The notes under the pieces: generated by a model
Told to the model about the DNA's origin: nothing
Databases searched by the model: none
The model's input: only the letters and a program-made list of their open reading frames with translations
Part shown: positions 40,736 to 49,040 of the stretch, one piece after another
How positions within the stretch are numbered: the stretch's first letter is position 1
Layout of the letters: each line of letters starts with the position of its first letter
Position numbers and translations under genes: made by a program
Assembly: GCA_002452815.1 (NCBI GenBank)
Contig: DKFM01000006.1
Location: 310,001 to 374,000 of the forward strand
Reading direction: 5' to 3'
Length of the DNA: 64,000 nt
Origin: Rhodobacteraceae bacterium UBA6796
Lineage (GTDB): Bacteria > Pseudomonadota > Alphaproteobacteria > Rhodobacterales > Rhodobacteraceae

Positions 40736-41830
40736 TCACCCCCCATGCACCAGCGAGGCAAAGAGCCGCGGATCGAGGCTGGCACTGGCGAAAGTCGTGC
40801 CTTCGGTCAGAACCGCCACGGCATCATGGCTGTGCAGGCTTTCCTGATGGCTGGCCAGCACCCGGAAATCGCCCACCCGCGGATCGGCCAGCAAGCCCGC
40901 CGCAAAGGCGCGCACCGCATCCTCGACAAAGATCGGGTGGGCGGCGTTCAGTTCGGCAAAGGCCTGTTCGTCCTCGCGTTTGACCATCACCTGCGTTTCG
41001 GTCGGCACGGCGGCGCGGGCGATGTCGATCAGATCCTCGAACCACAGGCAATTGCCCTGCTCGACCACCACCGAGATCCGCGCGACCGAGCGTTGCGAAT
41101 GCGGCGTCGCCAGTTGCCCGCGCGTGGCGCGCGCATGTTCGCTCAGTTCCAGCGAACAGGGGCAGGTCGAGGCATAGACGTAATCGAGATGCACGATCTT
41201 GGCGCGCGCCCCGGCGACCTCGGTCAGTTCCAGCGCAATGTCGTAATATTGCCAGCCCTGCAGCCCCGAGCGTAGGCTTTGCACCTTCACCGGAAAGGAA
41301 AAGCGCATCATCAGCCGGGCGTCGAAACTGTCCAGATGATCCTTGTAGTCATCGAGCACCGCCTCCAGCACCTCGAACGAGAAGGCGCGCTCGGCATGGG
41401 CGTAGAACGAGCGCATGATGCGGCTCATGTTGATGCCCTTCTTCTCGGCTTCCAGACTGACCGTGCCGGTGACCGAGGCTTCGAGCGTCAGATCGCCATT
41501 GTCGCGCATCCGAAACCGGATCGGCAGGCGGAAATTGGAAATGCCGACATGTTCGATCCGGGTCTTCGCGCCGACGATCAGACTGGCGGGGCCGTTCTGC
41601 AGATCGGGCAGCCCGGCCTTGTAGGCGTGATCGACGCGGAACGCATCGTCATAGACGCGCGACAGATCGGGGTAGTTGGGCAGCGCATGGCCCGGCAAAA
41701 GTCGCGCGATGGCGGGGTCCAGCTGTGCCACCTCGACCGGATCGGCGCGCTGTGCCCAGTCACGCAAGGTGGCCAGCGCAGCGCGCGCCTCTTCGGTGTC
41801 GGGTCTCTCGATACGGCCTTGGCTATTCAT
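40736..41830 (-). CDS. folE2: GTP cyclohydrolase FolE2 (type IB)
   Basis: Converts GTP to dihydroneopterin triphosphate, the first step of folate synthesis, without strict zinc need. About 364 residues from ATG 41830 (AAGGGG upstream); the longer frame is not needed. Motifs: VGISNFRLPIRF near 95, RIMRSFYAHAERAF near 135, YASTCPCSLELSEHA near 215 with the active-site cysteine, TPHSQRS near 235 and GNCLWFEDLI near 255. FolE2 is often induced by zinc starvation; I see no clear Zur box. Confidence 0.93.
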   Translation of the reverse strand: MNSQGRIERPDTEEARAALATLRDWAQRADPVEVAQLDPAIARLLPGHALPNYPDLSRVYDDAFRVDHAYKAGLPDLQNGPASLIVGAKTRIEHVGISNFRLPIRFRMRDNGDLTLEASVTGTVSLEAEKKGINMSRIMRSFYAHAERAFSFEVLEAVLDDYKDHLDSFDARLMMRFSFPVKVQSLRSGLQGWQYYDIALELTEVAGARAKIVHLDYVYASTCPCSLELSEHARATRGQLATPHSQRSVARISVVVEQGNCLWFEDLIDIARAAVPTETQVMVKREDEQAFAELNAAHPIFVEDAVRAFAAGLLADPRVGDFRVLASHQESLHSHDAVAVLTEGTTFASASLDPRLFASLVHGG

Positions 41831-41930
41831 CTGCTTCCCCTTGGAGCAGCGCCGCGCATGGGCATGCGGGGCGCTTTGGTGACATATGGGAGTTTTACGC
41901 ACCAAGTCCAAGAAAAGTTGCGCGCGGGAC

Positions 41931-43109
41931 TCAGGCGGCGGACAGCGCCGCCTGAATATCGGCCAGCAGATCGCCGCTGTCCTCGATGCCCATCGAGATT
42001 CGCACCAGACCCGGGGTGATGCCGATCACGGCACGTTCCTCGTCCGTCAGGTTCTTGTGCGTGGTCGTGGCGGGATGGGTGGCAATCGACTTAGCATCGC
42101 CCAGGTTGTTGGAAATGCTGACGATGTTCAGCGCGTTGAGGAAACGGAACGCGGCCTCTTTGCCACCCGCCAGATCCAGCCCCAGCATCGTCCCGCCCGA
42201 CCCCATCTGCGCCATCGCCAAGGCGTGTTGCGGGTGATCCATCAGCCCCGGATAAATCGTGCGGCTCAGTTTGTCATGCCCGGCCACGGCGCTGGCGATC
42301 ATCGCGGCACTGGCGGCCTGCGCGCGCACGCGCAGATCCAGCGTCTGCATGCCGTTCAGCATGATCCAGGCATGGAACGGGCTCATCGCGCCGCCGGTGT
42401 GCTTGACATAGGTTTCCAGCGGGCCGCGGATGAAGGCGCGCGTGCCGCAGACGACACCGCCCAGCACCCGGCCGCCGCCGTCGATGTGTTTCGTGGTCGA
42501 ATAGGCGACCACATCGGCGCCCAAGGCCACCGCCCGCGAAAAGATCGGCGAGGAGAACACGTTATCCACCACCACCACCGCGCCGCCGGCATGGGCGATT
42601 TCGGCCACGCCCGCGATGTCGATCACCTCTAGCCCCGGGTTCGACACGCTTTCGAAGAAGCACACCTTGGTGTTGGGCCGCATCGCCGCGCGCCATTCGT
42701 CCAGCTGGGTGCCATCGACCAGCGTCACCTCGACCCCGAACCCCTGCAGCACCTTGAGCACATGCAGGCACGAGCCGAACATCTGCCGCGCGGCCACGAT
42801 GTGATCGCCCATCTTCACCAATGCGGTCAGCGCGCCATTGATTGCGGCCATGCCGCTGGCGGTGGCAAAGGCATCCTCGGTGCCCTCGATCGACGCGATC
42901 CGGTCCTCGAACATGCGCGTCGTCGGGTTGCCATAGCGGGCATAGATGAATTCGTCGTCACCGCTGGCGATGAAGCGCGCCTCGGCGGCCTCGGCCGTGG
43001 GGTAGACGAAGCCCTGCGTCAGGAACAGCGCCTCGGCCATCTCGCCATATTGGCTGCGGCGGATGCCGTCATGCACCAGTTTCGTGCGGGTGTTCCATTC
43101 CTGCGTCAT
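41931..43109 (-). CDS. metZ: O-succinylhomoserine sulfhydrylase
   Basis: PLP enzyme that makes homocysteine from O-succinylhomoserine and sulfide. About 392 residues from ATG 43109. Cys/Met-metabolism motifs: FIYARYGNPTT near 55, ATASGMAAIN near 82 (phosphate loop), VVDNVFSSP near 180 and the Schiff-base lysine in AYSTTKHIDGGGR near 207. Length and the YSTTKHIDG and NISNNLGDAK-type segments fit MetZ better than MetB or MetY, but family members are hard to separate. It has a good promoter 30 bases upstream and no SAM riboswitch that I can find. Confidence 0.85.
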   Translation of the reverse strand: MTQEWNTRTKLVHDGIRRSQYGEMAEALFLTQGFVYPTAEAAEARFIASGDDEFIYARYGNPTTRMFEDRIASIEGTEDAFATASGMAAINGALTALVKMGDHIVAARQMFGSCLHVLKVLQGFGVEVTLVDGTQLDEWRAAMRPNTKVCFFESVSNPGLEVIDIAGVAEIAHAGGAVVVVDNVFSSPIFSRAVALGADVVAYSTTKHIDGGGRVLGGVVCGTRAFIRGPLETYVKHTGGAMSPFHAWIMLNGMQTLDLRVRAQAASAAMIASAVAGHDKLSRTIYPGLMDHPQHALAMAQMGSGGTMLGLDLAGGKEAAFRFLNALNIVSISNNLGDAKSIATHPATTTHKNLTDEERAVIGITPGLVRISMGIEDSGDLLADIQAALSAA

Positions 43110-43140
43110 CGGGCCGGGCCTTTCGTTGCAAAAGTGCCTT

Positions 43141-43169
43141 GCCCTAACGCCAAGCCCCGGCTGCGTCAA
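43141..43169 (-). promoter_or_regulatory. Predicted promoter of metZ
   Basis: On the minus strand TTGACG (43164-43169), 17 bases, TAGGGC (43141-43146). The start would be near 43134, giving a leader of about 25 bases, too short for a riboswitch. Confidence 0.6.
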
Positions 43170-43248
43170 CCTGCCACGCCCTTCATCGGGCGCAGTTCGG
43201 CCTTGTATTCAAGGGTTTGAATGCGGCCAGCCCGGGCTGGCAGCCCGA

Positions 43249-43866
43249 TCAGGCCTTGTCGTCATCCGCCTTGGGACGTTCATAGCCGTAGCGCGCGAAC
43301 AGCCGCGACTGCGCCATGAAGAAGGCAAACATCGCCGCCGTCAGACCGAAGGTCTTGAAATTGACCCAGGCCTGGTCGGACATGTTGCGCCAGATCAGCT
43401 CGTTCGCGACGGCCAGCCCCAGGAAGAACAGCGCCAGCCGCTTGGTCAGGATCAGCCAGCCCTCGGGCTGCATCGGGATCGCCTCGTCCATCACCAGTTG
43501 CAGCCAGGGCTTGCCCCGCAACAGGCCGAACCCCAGAAGACCCGCGAAGATCAGATAGATCAGCGTCGGCTTCATCTTGAAGAAGCGCGGATCGTTGAAC
43601 CAGATCGACAGCCCGCCGAAGCCCACCACCAGCACCAGCGTCGCGATCTGCATCGGCGCCAGCCGTCCGGTCAGCCGCCACAATGCCAGCGTCGTCACCA
43701 CCATCAGCGGAATGAACAGCGCCGTGGCCACGACGAAGCCCGAATAATCGGTATTGCCGATGTGGAAGGTGGCATCCTTCATCCGCCCGAAGGCCACGAA
43801 AAACGCCAGCAGCGGGCCGAATTCCAGCCCGGCCTTCAGCCAGGGATTGATCTTTTTACCCGCCAT
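43249..43866 (-). CDS. yciB: Inner membrane-spanning protein YciB (IspZ, septation protein A family)
   Basis: About 205 residues from ATG 43866 (MAGKKINPWLKAGLEFGPLLAFF). Five or six TM helices, with the family segments LEFGPLLAFFVAF near 15, FKMKPTLIYLIFAG near 90, and ANELIWRNMSDQAWVNFKTFG near 150. YciB takes part in cell-envelope maintenance and division in enterobacteria. Its start overlaps the end of the DMT permease gene by 11 bases, so the two are cotranscribed. Confidence 0.9.
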   Translation of the reverse strand: MAGKKINPWLKAGLEFGPLLAFFVAFGRMKDATFHIGNTDYSGFVVATALFIPLMVVTTLALWRLTGRLAPMQIATLVLVVGFGGLSIWFNDPRFFKMKPTLIYLIFAGLLGFGLLRGKPWLQLVMDEAIPMQPEGWLILTKRLALFFLGLAVANELIWRNMSDQAWVNFKTFGLTAAMFAFFMAQSRLFARYGYERPKADDDKA

Positions 43867-44767
43867 AGGACCCCGCAACTTCGACAATCACCGCCCCGAC
43901 CGCGATCAGCGCCATCAGCGCGGTGCGACGGGGCCCCACTTTTTCCCCCAGAACCAGCCAGCCGATCAGCGCGGCAAACACAGTCGAGGTCTCGCGCAGC
44001 ACCGCCGCCTCGCCCACCTTGTCCAGGCGGGTGGCCAGCATGATCGCGCCGAACGAGAAATAGGCCACAAAGGCGCCGATGACACCCCTTTTCAGAAGCG
44101 GCACGATTTCCGAACTGGGCAAGTGGCGCCAGCGCCGCACCGTCACGGCGGGCATGAACCAGCCGTCGATGAAAAAGAACCACGCCAGAAAGGTGAACGG
44201 ATCGGCGGTGGCGCGGATGCCATAGGCATCATAGGTGGTGTAAAGCGCAACAAAGCCCCCGGTCAGCACGGCAAAGCCAAGCGCGGGCAACATCGTGTCG
44301 CGGTTCACGGTGATCGTGCGCAGGTTATACAACGCCAGCCCGTAGATCCCCGCCAGCAGCACCGCCACCCCCGCCCATTGGCCCGCGTTGAAATGCTCGC
44401 CAAAGATCAGCCCGGCGCCGATCACGGCAAACAGCGGGCCGGTGCCGCGCACCACCGGATAGACAACGGTATAGGCGCCCCGGGTATAGGTCATCGCCTG
44501 CGCCAGCTTGTAGCCTGCATGGATCACGAAGGCCCCGGCAAAGATCGGCCACATATGCGGTTCCGGCCAGGGCACGACAAACAGCGCGAACGGGGCGGCG
44601 ATCACGCCATAGCTCACGTCGATCGCGGCGCGGCTCAGCCAGGGGTCATGGCGGCCCTTCTGCAGCGCCCCGAACAGCGCATGCAGCAGCGCCGCCATCA
44701 GCGCCAGCACAAGCGCTGCGTCATGGCCCGCTGGCGTGCCCTCGAGCGAGGCGATAAACTGACTCAT
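43856..44767 (-). CDS. DMT-superfamily permease (EamA-like)
   Basis: 303 residues with ten hydrophobic helices in two EamA-like halves: the first ends near YPVVRGTGPLFAVIGAGLIFGE (about 95-118) and the second near AAVLRETSTVFAALIGWLVLGEKVG (about 260-285). The repeated P-V-x-x-T/E...GE pattern is typical of drug/metabolite exporters. The substrate is unknown. It overlaps yciB downstream and is divergent from the MgtC gene across 48 bp. Confidence 0.82.
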   Translation of the reverse strand: MSQFIASLEGTPAGHDAALVLALMAALLHALFGALQKGRHDPWLSRAAIDVSYGVIAAPFALFVVPWPEPHMWPIFAGAFVIHAGYKLAQAMTYTRGAYTVVYPVVRGTGPLFAVIGAGLIFGEHFNAGQWAGVAVLLAGIYGLALYNLRTITVNRDTMLPALGFAVLTGGFVALYTTYDAYGIRATADPFTFLAWFFFIDGWFMPAVTVRRWRHLPSSEIVPLLKRGVIGAFVAYFSFGAIMLATRLDKVGEAAVLRETSTVFAALIGWLVLGEKVGPRRTALMALIAVGAVIVEVAGSYGG

Positions 44768-44815
44768 GCTGCCCTCTTGTGCAGGGTCGCCTTACCGGAA
44801 CGGAGTGCGCCCACC

Positions 44816-45385
44816 ATGGAAATCCTTGATCGTCTCTGGCTCGATCTGGCCAGTTCGTTCGTGGCGACGCCGCCCTCGGTCGCCACCTTGCGGCTGGTCG
44901 CGGCGCTGAGCTTGGGTGGCGCGATCGGGTTTGAACGCGAATGGCACCACAAATCGGCCGGGCTGCGCACGCATATGCTGATCTCGGTGGCCGCGGCGCT
45001 GTTTGCGCTGATCGCGCTGGAGCTGGTCCAGATCTCGACCAGTTCGGGCGATCCGGGGGCGCGCAATGACATCTTGCGGCTGATCGGCGCGGTGACCTCG
45101 GGCGTGGCGTTTCTGGCGGCGGGCTCGATCTTCACGGCCGGCAATCGGGTCAAGGGGTTGACGACGGGGGCCGGCATGTGGCTGGCGGGGGCCGTGGGGC
45201 TGGCCTGCGGCACCGGCCAGATCGGGCTGGGACTGCTGGCCACCACGCTGACGGTGATCGTGCTGTGGCTGTTCCGCGTGCTTGAAGACCGGATCGAAAG
45301 CCATGCCGCCCAGACCCCGGTCACCCCCGAACCGGCATCGGGCGCCCCCACGCATGCCAGACGCCCGCCGGGCACCGAGGACTGA
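44816..45385 (+). CDS. MgtC/SapB family membrane protein
   Basis: About 189 residues from ATG 44816 with GGAG upstream. Four to five TM helices. The MgtC core is visible: LSLGGAIGFEREWHHKSAGLRTHMLISVAAALFAL near 30-65 (with the family R-E-...-K-x-A-G-L-R-T), RLIGAVTSGVAFLAAGSIF near 85-105, and VKGLTTGAGMWLAGAVGLACG near 110-130. Family members affect Mg2+ starvation survival and F-ATPase control. It converges on ftsY three bases away. Confidence 0.87.
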   Translation: MEILDRLWLDLASSFVATPPSVATLRLVAALSLGGAIGFEREWHHKSAGLRTHMLISVAAALFALIALELVQISTSSGDPGARNDILRLIGAVTSGVAFLAAGSIFTAGNRVKGLTTGAGMWLAGAVGLACGTGQIGLGLLATTLTVIVLWLFRVLEDRIESHAAQTPVTPEPASGAPTHARRPPGTED

Positions 45386-45388
45386 GCC

Positions 45389-46447
45389 TCAGACATCCGC
45401 GCCGACCAGGGCGCGGGCGAATTCCTCGGGGTCGAAGGGCGCCAGATCGTCGATCTGCTCGCCCACGCCGATGGCATGGATCGGCAGCCCGAACTTGTCG
45501 GCCAGCGCGACCAGAACGCCGCCCTTCGCGGTGCCGTCCAGCTTGGTCATCACCAGCCCCGACACATCGGAAATCTTGCGGAAGATCTCGACCTGGCTCA
45601 GCGCGTTCTGGCCCGTCGTCGCATCCAGCACCAGCAGCGTGTTATGCGGCGCGCTCGGGTCTTTCTTGCGGATCACCCGCACGATCTTGGCCAGTTCCTC
45701 CATCAGGTCGGCGCGGTTCTGCAGCCGCCCCGCCGTGTCGATCAGCAACAGATCGGCGCCATCGGCTTCGGCCTTGGTCATCGCATCGAAGGCCAGCGAG
45801 GCCGGGTCCGAACCCTCGGGCGCGGTCAGCACCGGCACACCGGCGCGCTCGCCCCAGACCTGCAACTGCCCCACCGCGGCGGCGCGGAACGTATCGCCCG
45901 CGGCGATCACCACCGACTTGCCCGCCGCGCGGAACTGCGCCGCCAGCTTGCCGATCGTCGTAGTCTTGCCCGATCCGTTGACCCCCACCACCAGCACCAC
46001 CTGCGGGCGCTTGGGGTAAATCGGCATCGGTCGCGCCACCGGCTCCATGATCCGGGCGATTTCGGCGGCCAGCAGGCCCTGGATTTCGGGCACCGACAGG
46101 CGGCGGCCCATCCGGCCCTCGGCCAGATTGGCACTGACGCGCAACGCCGTATCGACGCCCATGTCGGAGGCGATCAGCAACTCCTCCAGGCTTTCGAGCA
46201 TCGCATCGTCCAGCACCCGGCGCGGCGCGGCTTCGGCCTCGGACCGGCCCAGAATCCGCCCGAACAGGCCCGGCTTCTTGCCTGCATCAGCTACGGGGGC
46301 GGCCTGCGGCACGGTGGGTTGCGGGGCCTCTGGCGCCTCGGGCGCGGGCGCGGCCTCGGGCGCCTCGGCGACAATCGCCTCCAGCCCCTCTTCGAGCTTG
46401 GCCGAAGAACGCGTCAGGCGGGATTTCAGCTTGTTGAAAAACGACAT
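45389..46447 (-). CDS. ftsY: Signal recognition particle receptor FtsY
   Basis: GTPase that docks SRP-ribosome complexes at the membrane. About 352 residues from ATG 46447 (MSFFNKLKSRLTRSSAKLEEG). A short Ala/Pro/Glu-rich acidic A region (about 20-55) is followed by N and G domains: GVNGSGKTTTIGKLA near 155 (G1), DTFRAAAVGQL near 187, DTAGRLQNRADLMEEL near 235 (G3), TKLDGTAKGG near 300 (G4) and IGVGEQIDDLAPFDPEEF at the end. The A region is short, as in other alphaproteobacteria. Confidence 0.96.
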   Translation of the reverse strand: MSFFNKLKSRLTRSSAKLEEGLEAIVAEAPEAAPAPEAPEAPQPTVPQAAPVADAGKKPGLFGRILGRSEAEAAPRRVLDDAMLESLEELLIASDMGVDTALRVSANLAEGRMGRRLSVPEIQGLLAAEIARIMEPVARPMPIYPKRPQVVLVVGVNGSGKTTTIGKLAAQFRAAGKSVVIAAGDTFRAAAVGQLQVWGERAGVPVLTAPEGSDPASLAFDAMTKAEADGADLLLIDTAGRLQNRADLMEELAKIVRVIRKKDPSAPHNTLLVLDATTGQNALSQVEIFRKISDVSGLVMTKLDGTAKGGVLVALADKFGLPIHAIGVGEQIDDLAPFDPEEFARALVGADV

Positions 46448-46526
46448 CGCAGGGCCCTTCCGGTTTCCCTTCACCTAATCAATCCGCGCGCGCGATGGAA
46501 GGGCCAATGCCCCAGTCGCCACGCGC

Positions 46527-47222
46527 TCAGCCCCGCGCGCCCCACAGGATCAGCGCCTGCCCACCCCAATACAGCACCCAAAGCCCCCGCCGCGCGATCT
46601 GCCGCAGGCGGCCCTCGGGCAGCACGAACATCTCGACCGCCAGGATCAGATCCGAGGCAACAAAGCTCAGCGCGCCCAGCAGCACCAGACCCTGCCCCGC
46701 AAAACCTTCGGGTGGCAGGCCAAGCGCCGCCAGCGCCATCGCCAGAATAATCAGCACATAGCCCCGCACCGGCCAGCGCAAGGCCCCGGTGCGCGGGGCC
46801 AGCCACAGCTCGGTCGAGGCCCCCAGCACCAGCAGCCCAAGGATTGCCCCCGCCCCCGGCAGCGTCGCGCCAAAACCCACGAATGCCGCCAGATAGGCCA
46901 GATGCCCCGCCGCAAAGGCGCCCATCCCTGCCAGAAAGGCGCGCTCTCCCGGTCGCGACAGGCAGAAATCGCCCACCGCCCCCAGTGCCAGCCCCAAGGT
47001 GATGGCCCAGGGCGCCGCCAGCCCCGGTGCCGCCAGGGCCAGCGCCGCGACCGAGCCGGTCTTGACCCAGGTTTTCATCCAACTTGGCGGCGCAGCCGCA
47101 TAGCGCAACACCTGCCACAGCGCCAAACCGGCGGCAGTGACCAGCAACAGGGCAGAGATCGGAGAAACGGTCAACGGGATCATCGCGCAACAGGGGCAGA
47201 GATTTTGCATCATTTCAAGCAT
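46527..47222 (-). CDS. YhhN family protein (lysoplasmalogenase-like)
   Basis: Up to 231 residues; ATG 47183 is an alternative start. About eight TM helices with little else. The family residues lie in LGLALGAVGDFCLS near 80 and ALSFVASDLILAVEMF near 190, each with a membrane-embedded aspartate as in TMEM86/YhhN enzymes that hydrolyse lysoplasmalogens. Whether this bacterium contains plasmalogens is unknown, so the substrate is uncertain. It is divergent from alkB. Confidence 0.8.
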   Translation of the reverse strand: MLEMMQNLCPCCAMIPLTVSPISALLLVTAAGLALWQVLRYAAAPPSWMKTWVKTGSVAALALAAPGLAAPWAITLGLALGAVGDFCLSRPGERAFLAGMGAFAAGHLAYLAAFVGFGATLPGAGAILGLLVLGASTELWLAPRTGALRWPVRGYVLIILAMALAALGLPPEGFAGQGLVLLGALSFVASDLILAVEMFVLPEGRLRQIARRGLWVLYWGGQALILWGARG

Positions 47223-47278
47223 CCGCCCTGATTTGGCCGAATTTTGCGCTAGTCTAATCGCGATTTTCAGGTGACCCG

Positions 47279-48433
47279 ATGCCCCAAGACCCAGACCTTC
47301 CCCGCCGCCAACCCCGCCTGCGCATGCCTGCCCCCTTGCGCGGGTTGAGCCGCAAGGTCCCCAGGGTGCGCAGTTTCGCCCTTGTCACATTGGCGCCACT
47401 GCCGCTGCTGGGGCTCGGGGCGGCCTTTGGCGGCGTCTTCGCCTGGGCTGCGGCCTTTTATATCGCCGTGCTGATCTTCGTGCTCGACACGCTGATCGCC
47501 CGTGCCGCGCCCGATGCCCCCGAAGGCGCGGAGTTTCCCGCCGCAAATGCCCTGTCCGTCGGGCTGGCCTTGGCTCATTTCGCGGCACTTCTGGCCGGCG
47601 TCGCCGCCCTGTCGGGGATGACAGATCTGGACTGGGGCAGCCGGATCGTGCTGTTCTTCGCCTTCGGGCTGTTCTTCGGGCAGGTATCGAACTCGAACGC
47701 GCACGAACTCATCCATCGCAGCGACAAGCGTTTGTTCATGCTGGGGAAATGGGTCTATATCTCGCTTCTGTTCGGGCATCACACCTCGGCGCATCGGCTG
47801 GTGCATCACCGCTTTGTCGCCACCCCCGAAGATCCGAACTCCGCCCCCCTGGGCGAGGGGTTCTGGACCTTCGCGCCGCGCGCCTGGATCGGCTCTTTCG
47901 TCGCCGGTTACGAGATGGAGCGCGCCCGCGCCGCGGCCCGCACCCCGAAAGGGCTGCGCGCACGAATCGCGGCGATCAACCCCTATGTCGTCTATGTGCT
48001 GGGCGCGCTGTGGTGGGTGGCATTGATGGCGCAGCTGTTCGGCGGGGCCGGAGTGATGGCCTATCTCGCGCTCTGCGCCTATGCGCAGATGCAACTTCTG
48101 CTGTCGGATTATGTGCAACACTACGGGCTGCAGCGCCGGGCGCTGGACGCGACCCGGTTCGAACCCGTGGACGCCCGCCACAGCTGGGACGCGCCGCAGC
48201 CGGTCTCGGCGCTGTGGATGCTGAACGCACCGCGCCATTCCGACCACCATGCCCACCCGGGGCGGATCTATCCGGCGCTGCGGCTGGGCGATCTGGCCGC
48301 GCCGGGCCGCCCCGTATTGCCGCGCAGCCTGCCCGCGATGGCGACGATCGCCCTGATCCCGCCGCTCTGGCGCCGGGTGATGGACCGGCGGGTAACCGCC
48401 CTGCGCGCCGCTCAGCCCTGCGCACCGGGCTGA
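47279..48433 (+). CDS. alkB: Alkane 1-monooxygenase-like membrane di-iron enzyme
   Basis: 384 residues. Membrane fatty-acid-desaturase/alkane-hydroxylase fold with the three histidine boxes: NAHELIHR near 140, HHTSAHRLVHHRF near 165-177 and NAPRHSDHHAHP near 315-326. A QHYGLQR motif near 280 is typical of AlkB. The N-terminal 35 residues are basic and several hydrophobic helices follow. AlkB hydroxylates medium-chain n-alkanes using rubredoxin; no rubredoxin gene is nearby. The LQRHSDHHxxP form of the third box is NAPRHSDHHAHP here, so the substrate may be another aliphatic chain. Confidence 0.85.
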   Translation: MPQDPDLPRRQPRLRMPAPLRGLSRKVPRVRSFALVTLAPLPLLGLGAAFGGVFAWAAAFYIAVLIFVLDTLIARAAPDAPEGAEFPAANALSVGLALAHFAALLAGVAALSGMTDLDWGSRIVLFFAFGLFFGQVSNSNAHELIHRSDKRLFMLGKWVYISLLFGHHTSAHRLVHHRFVATPEDPNSAPLGEGFWTFAPRAWIGSFVAGYEMERARAAARTPKGLRARIAAINPYVVYVLGALWWVALMAQLFGGAGVMAYLALCAYAQMQLLLSDYVQHYGLQRRALDATRFEPVDARHSWDAPQPVSALWMLNAPRHSDHHAHPGRIYPALRLGDLAAPGRPVLPRSLPAMATIALIPPLWRRVMDRRVTALRAAQPCAPG

Positions 48434-48494
48434 GCCTCACGGGGCTGTGGCTTTCCATCCCGGGCCCGCTCTGGCAGGCTGGTCCCGACCCGAG

Positions 48495-48926
48495 ATGAGA
48501 GATCCGATGCGCCCCCCCCTCGCCGCTGCCGTGCTGACCTGCGCCCTGTGTGCCACCGCCGCCCTAGCGCAGGATGGCCCCGCCCCCAGACCCCTCAACG
48601 CGATGGAATTCGATGCCCGCACCGTCGGGCGCACCATCACCTATTCCGCGGGCGGCCAGCCCTACGGCGTGGAACAATACCTGCCGGGGCGGCGCGTGTT
48701 GTGGGCCTTCACCGAAAGCGAATGCAAGGAAGGCACCTGGTTTCCCGCGGGCGACCAGATCTGCTTTGACTATCACGATGACAGCGGGCTGCAGTGCTGG
48801 ACCTTCTTCGACACCCCGCAGGGCCTGAGCGCCAAGTTTCAGGGCGACGATGCCGCCGAGCCGCTGGTGTCGCTCAGCGAAAGCCCCGAGCCGCTGGCCT
48901 GTCACGGCCCCGATCTGGGCGTCTGA
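48495..48926 (+). CDS. Putative exported hypothetical protein
   Basis: About 143 residues; ATG 48495 or 48507. An N-terminal signal (PLAAAVLTCALCATAALA, cleavage near Ala-Gln) leads to a small mature protein with WAFTESECKEGTWFPAGDQICFDYHDDSGLQCWTFF. Three cysteines and several aromatic residues suggest a compact disulfide-bonded periplasmic domain. Similar small exported proteins are common in Rhodobacterales. I do not recognise a function. It follows alkB by 61 bases and may be cotranscribed. Confidence 0.7.
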   Translation: MRDPMRPPLAAAVLTCALCATAALAQDGPAPRPLNAMEFDARTVGRTITYSAGGQPYGVEQYLPGRRVLWAFTESECKEGTWFPAGDQICFDYHDDSGLQCWTFFDTPQGLSAKFQGDDAAEPLVSLSESPEPLACHGPDLGV

Positions 48927-48956
48927 CCGGCGCGGCGCCCGCGACAGGCCGGGTCC

Positions 48957-49008
48957 GAGTATTTATGCCAAGAAGAAGCCCTGTCCCTTCTTCTTGGCAC
49001 AAATACTC
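48957..49008. terminator. 22-bp inverted repeat between convergent genes, probable bidirectional terminator (element F)
   Basis: Arm 48957-48978 (starting GAGTATTTATGCC, ending AAGAAGAAG) pairs with 48987-49008 with one G-T wobble; the loop is CCCTGTCC. It sits between the stops of the exported protein (48926) and xseA (49041). On the plus strand it is followed by AAAAAC. The pattern ATTTnnGCCAnnAnGAA links it to the other palindromic elements in this window. Confidence 0.75.
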
Positions 49009-49040
49009 AAAAACGACCGGGGCCGCGCGCGAAACAGCGC

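Noticed and set aside
38205..40847. Open frame of about 880 codons opposite uvrD
   Set aside because: Antisense shadow; all helicase motifs lie on the minus strand.
43207..43241. Palindromes ATTCAA/TTGAAT and GCCAGCCCGGGCTGGC between yciB and metZ as operators
   Set aside because: They lie just past the yciB stop and upstream of the metZ promoter without paired layout; more likely a 3'-end structure or chance in GC-rich DNA.
43110..43250. SAM-II riboswitch before metZ
   Set aside because: The predicted promoter leaves a leader of only about 25 bases, and the conserved A-rich/GCTAA pseudoknot segment is absent.
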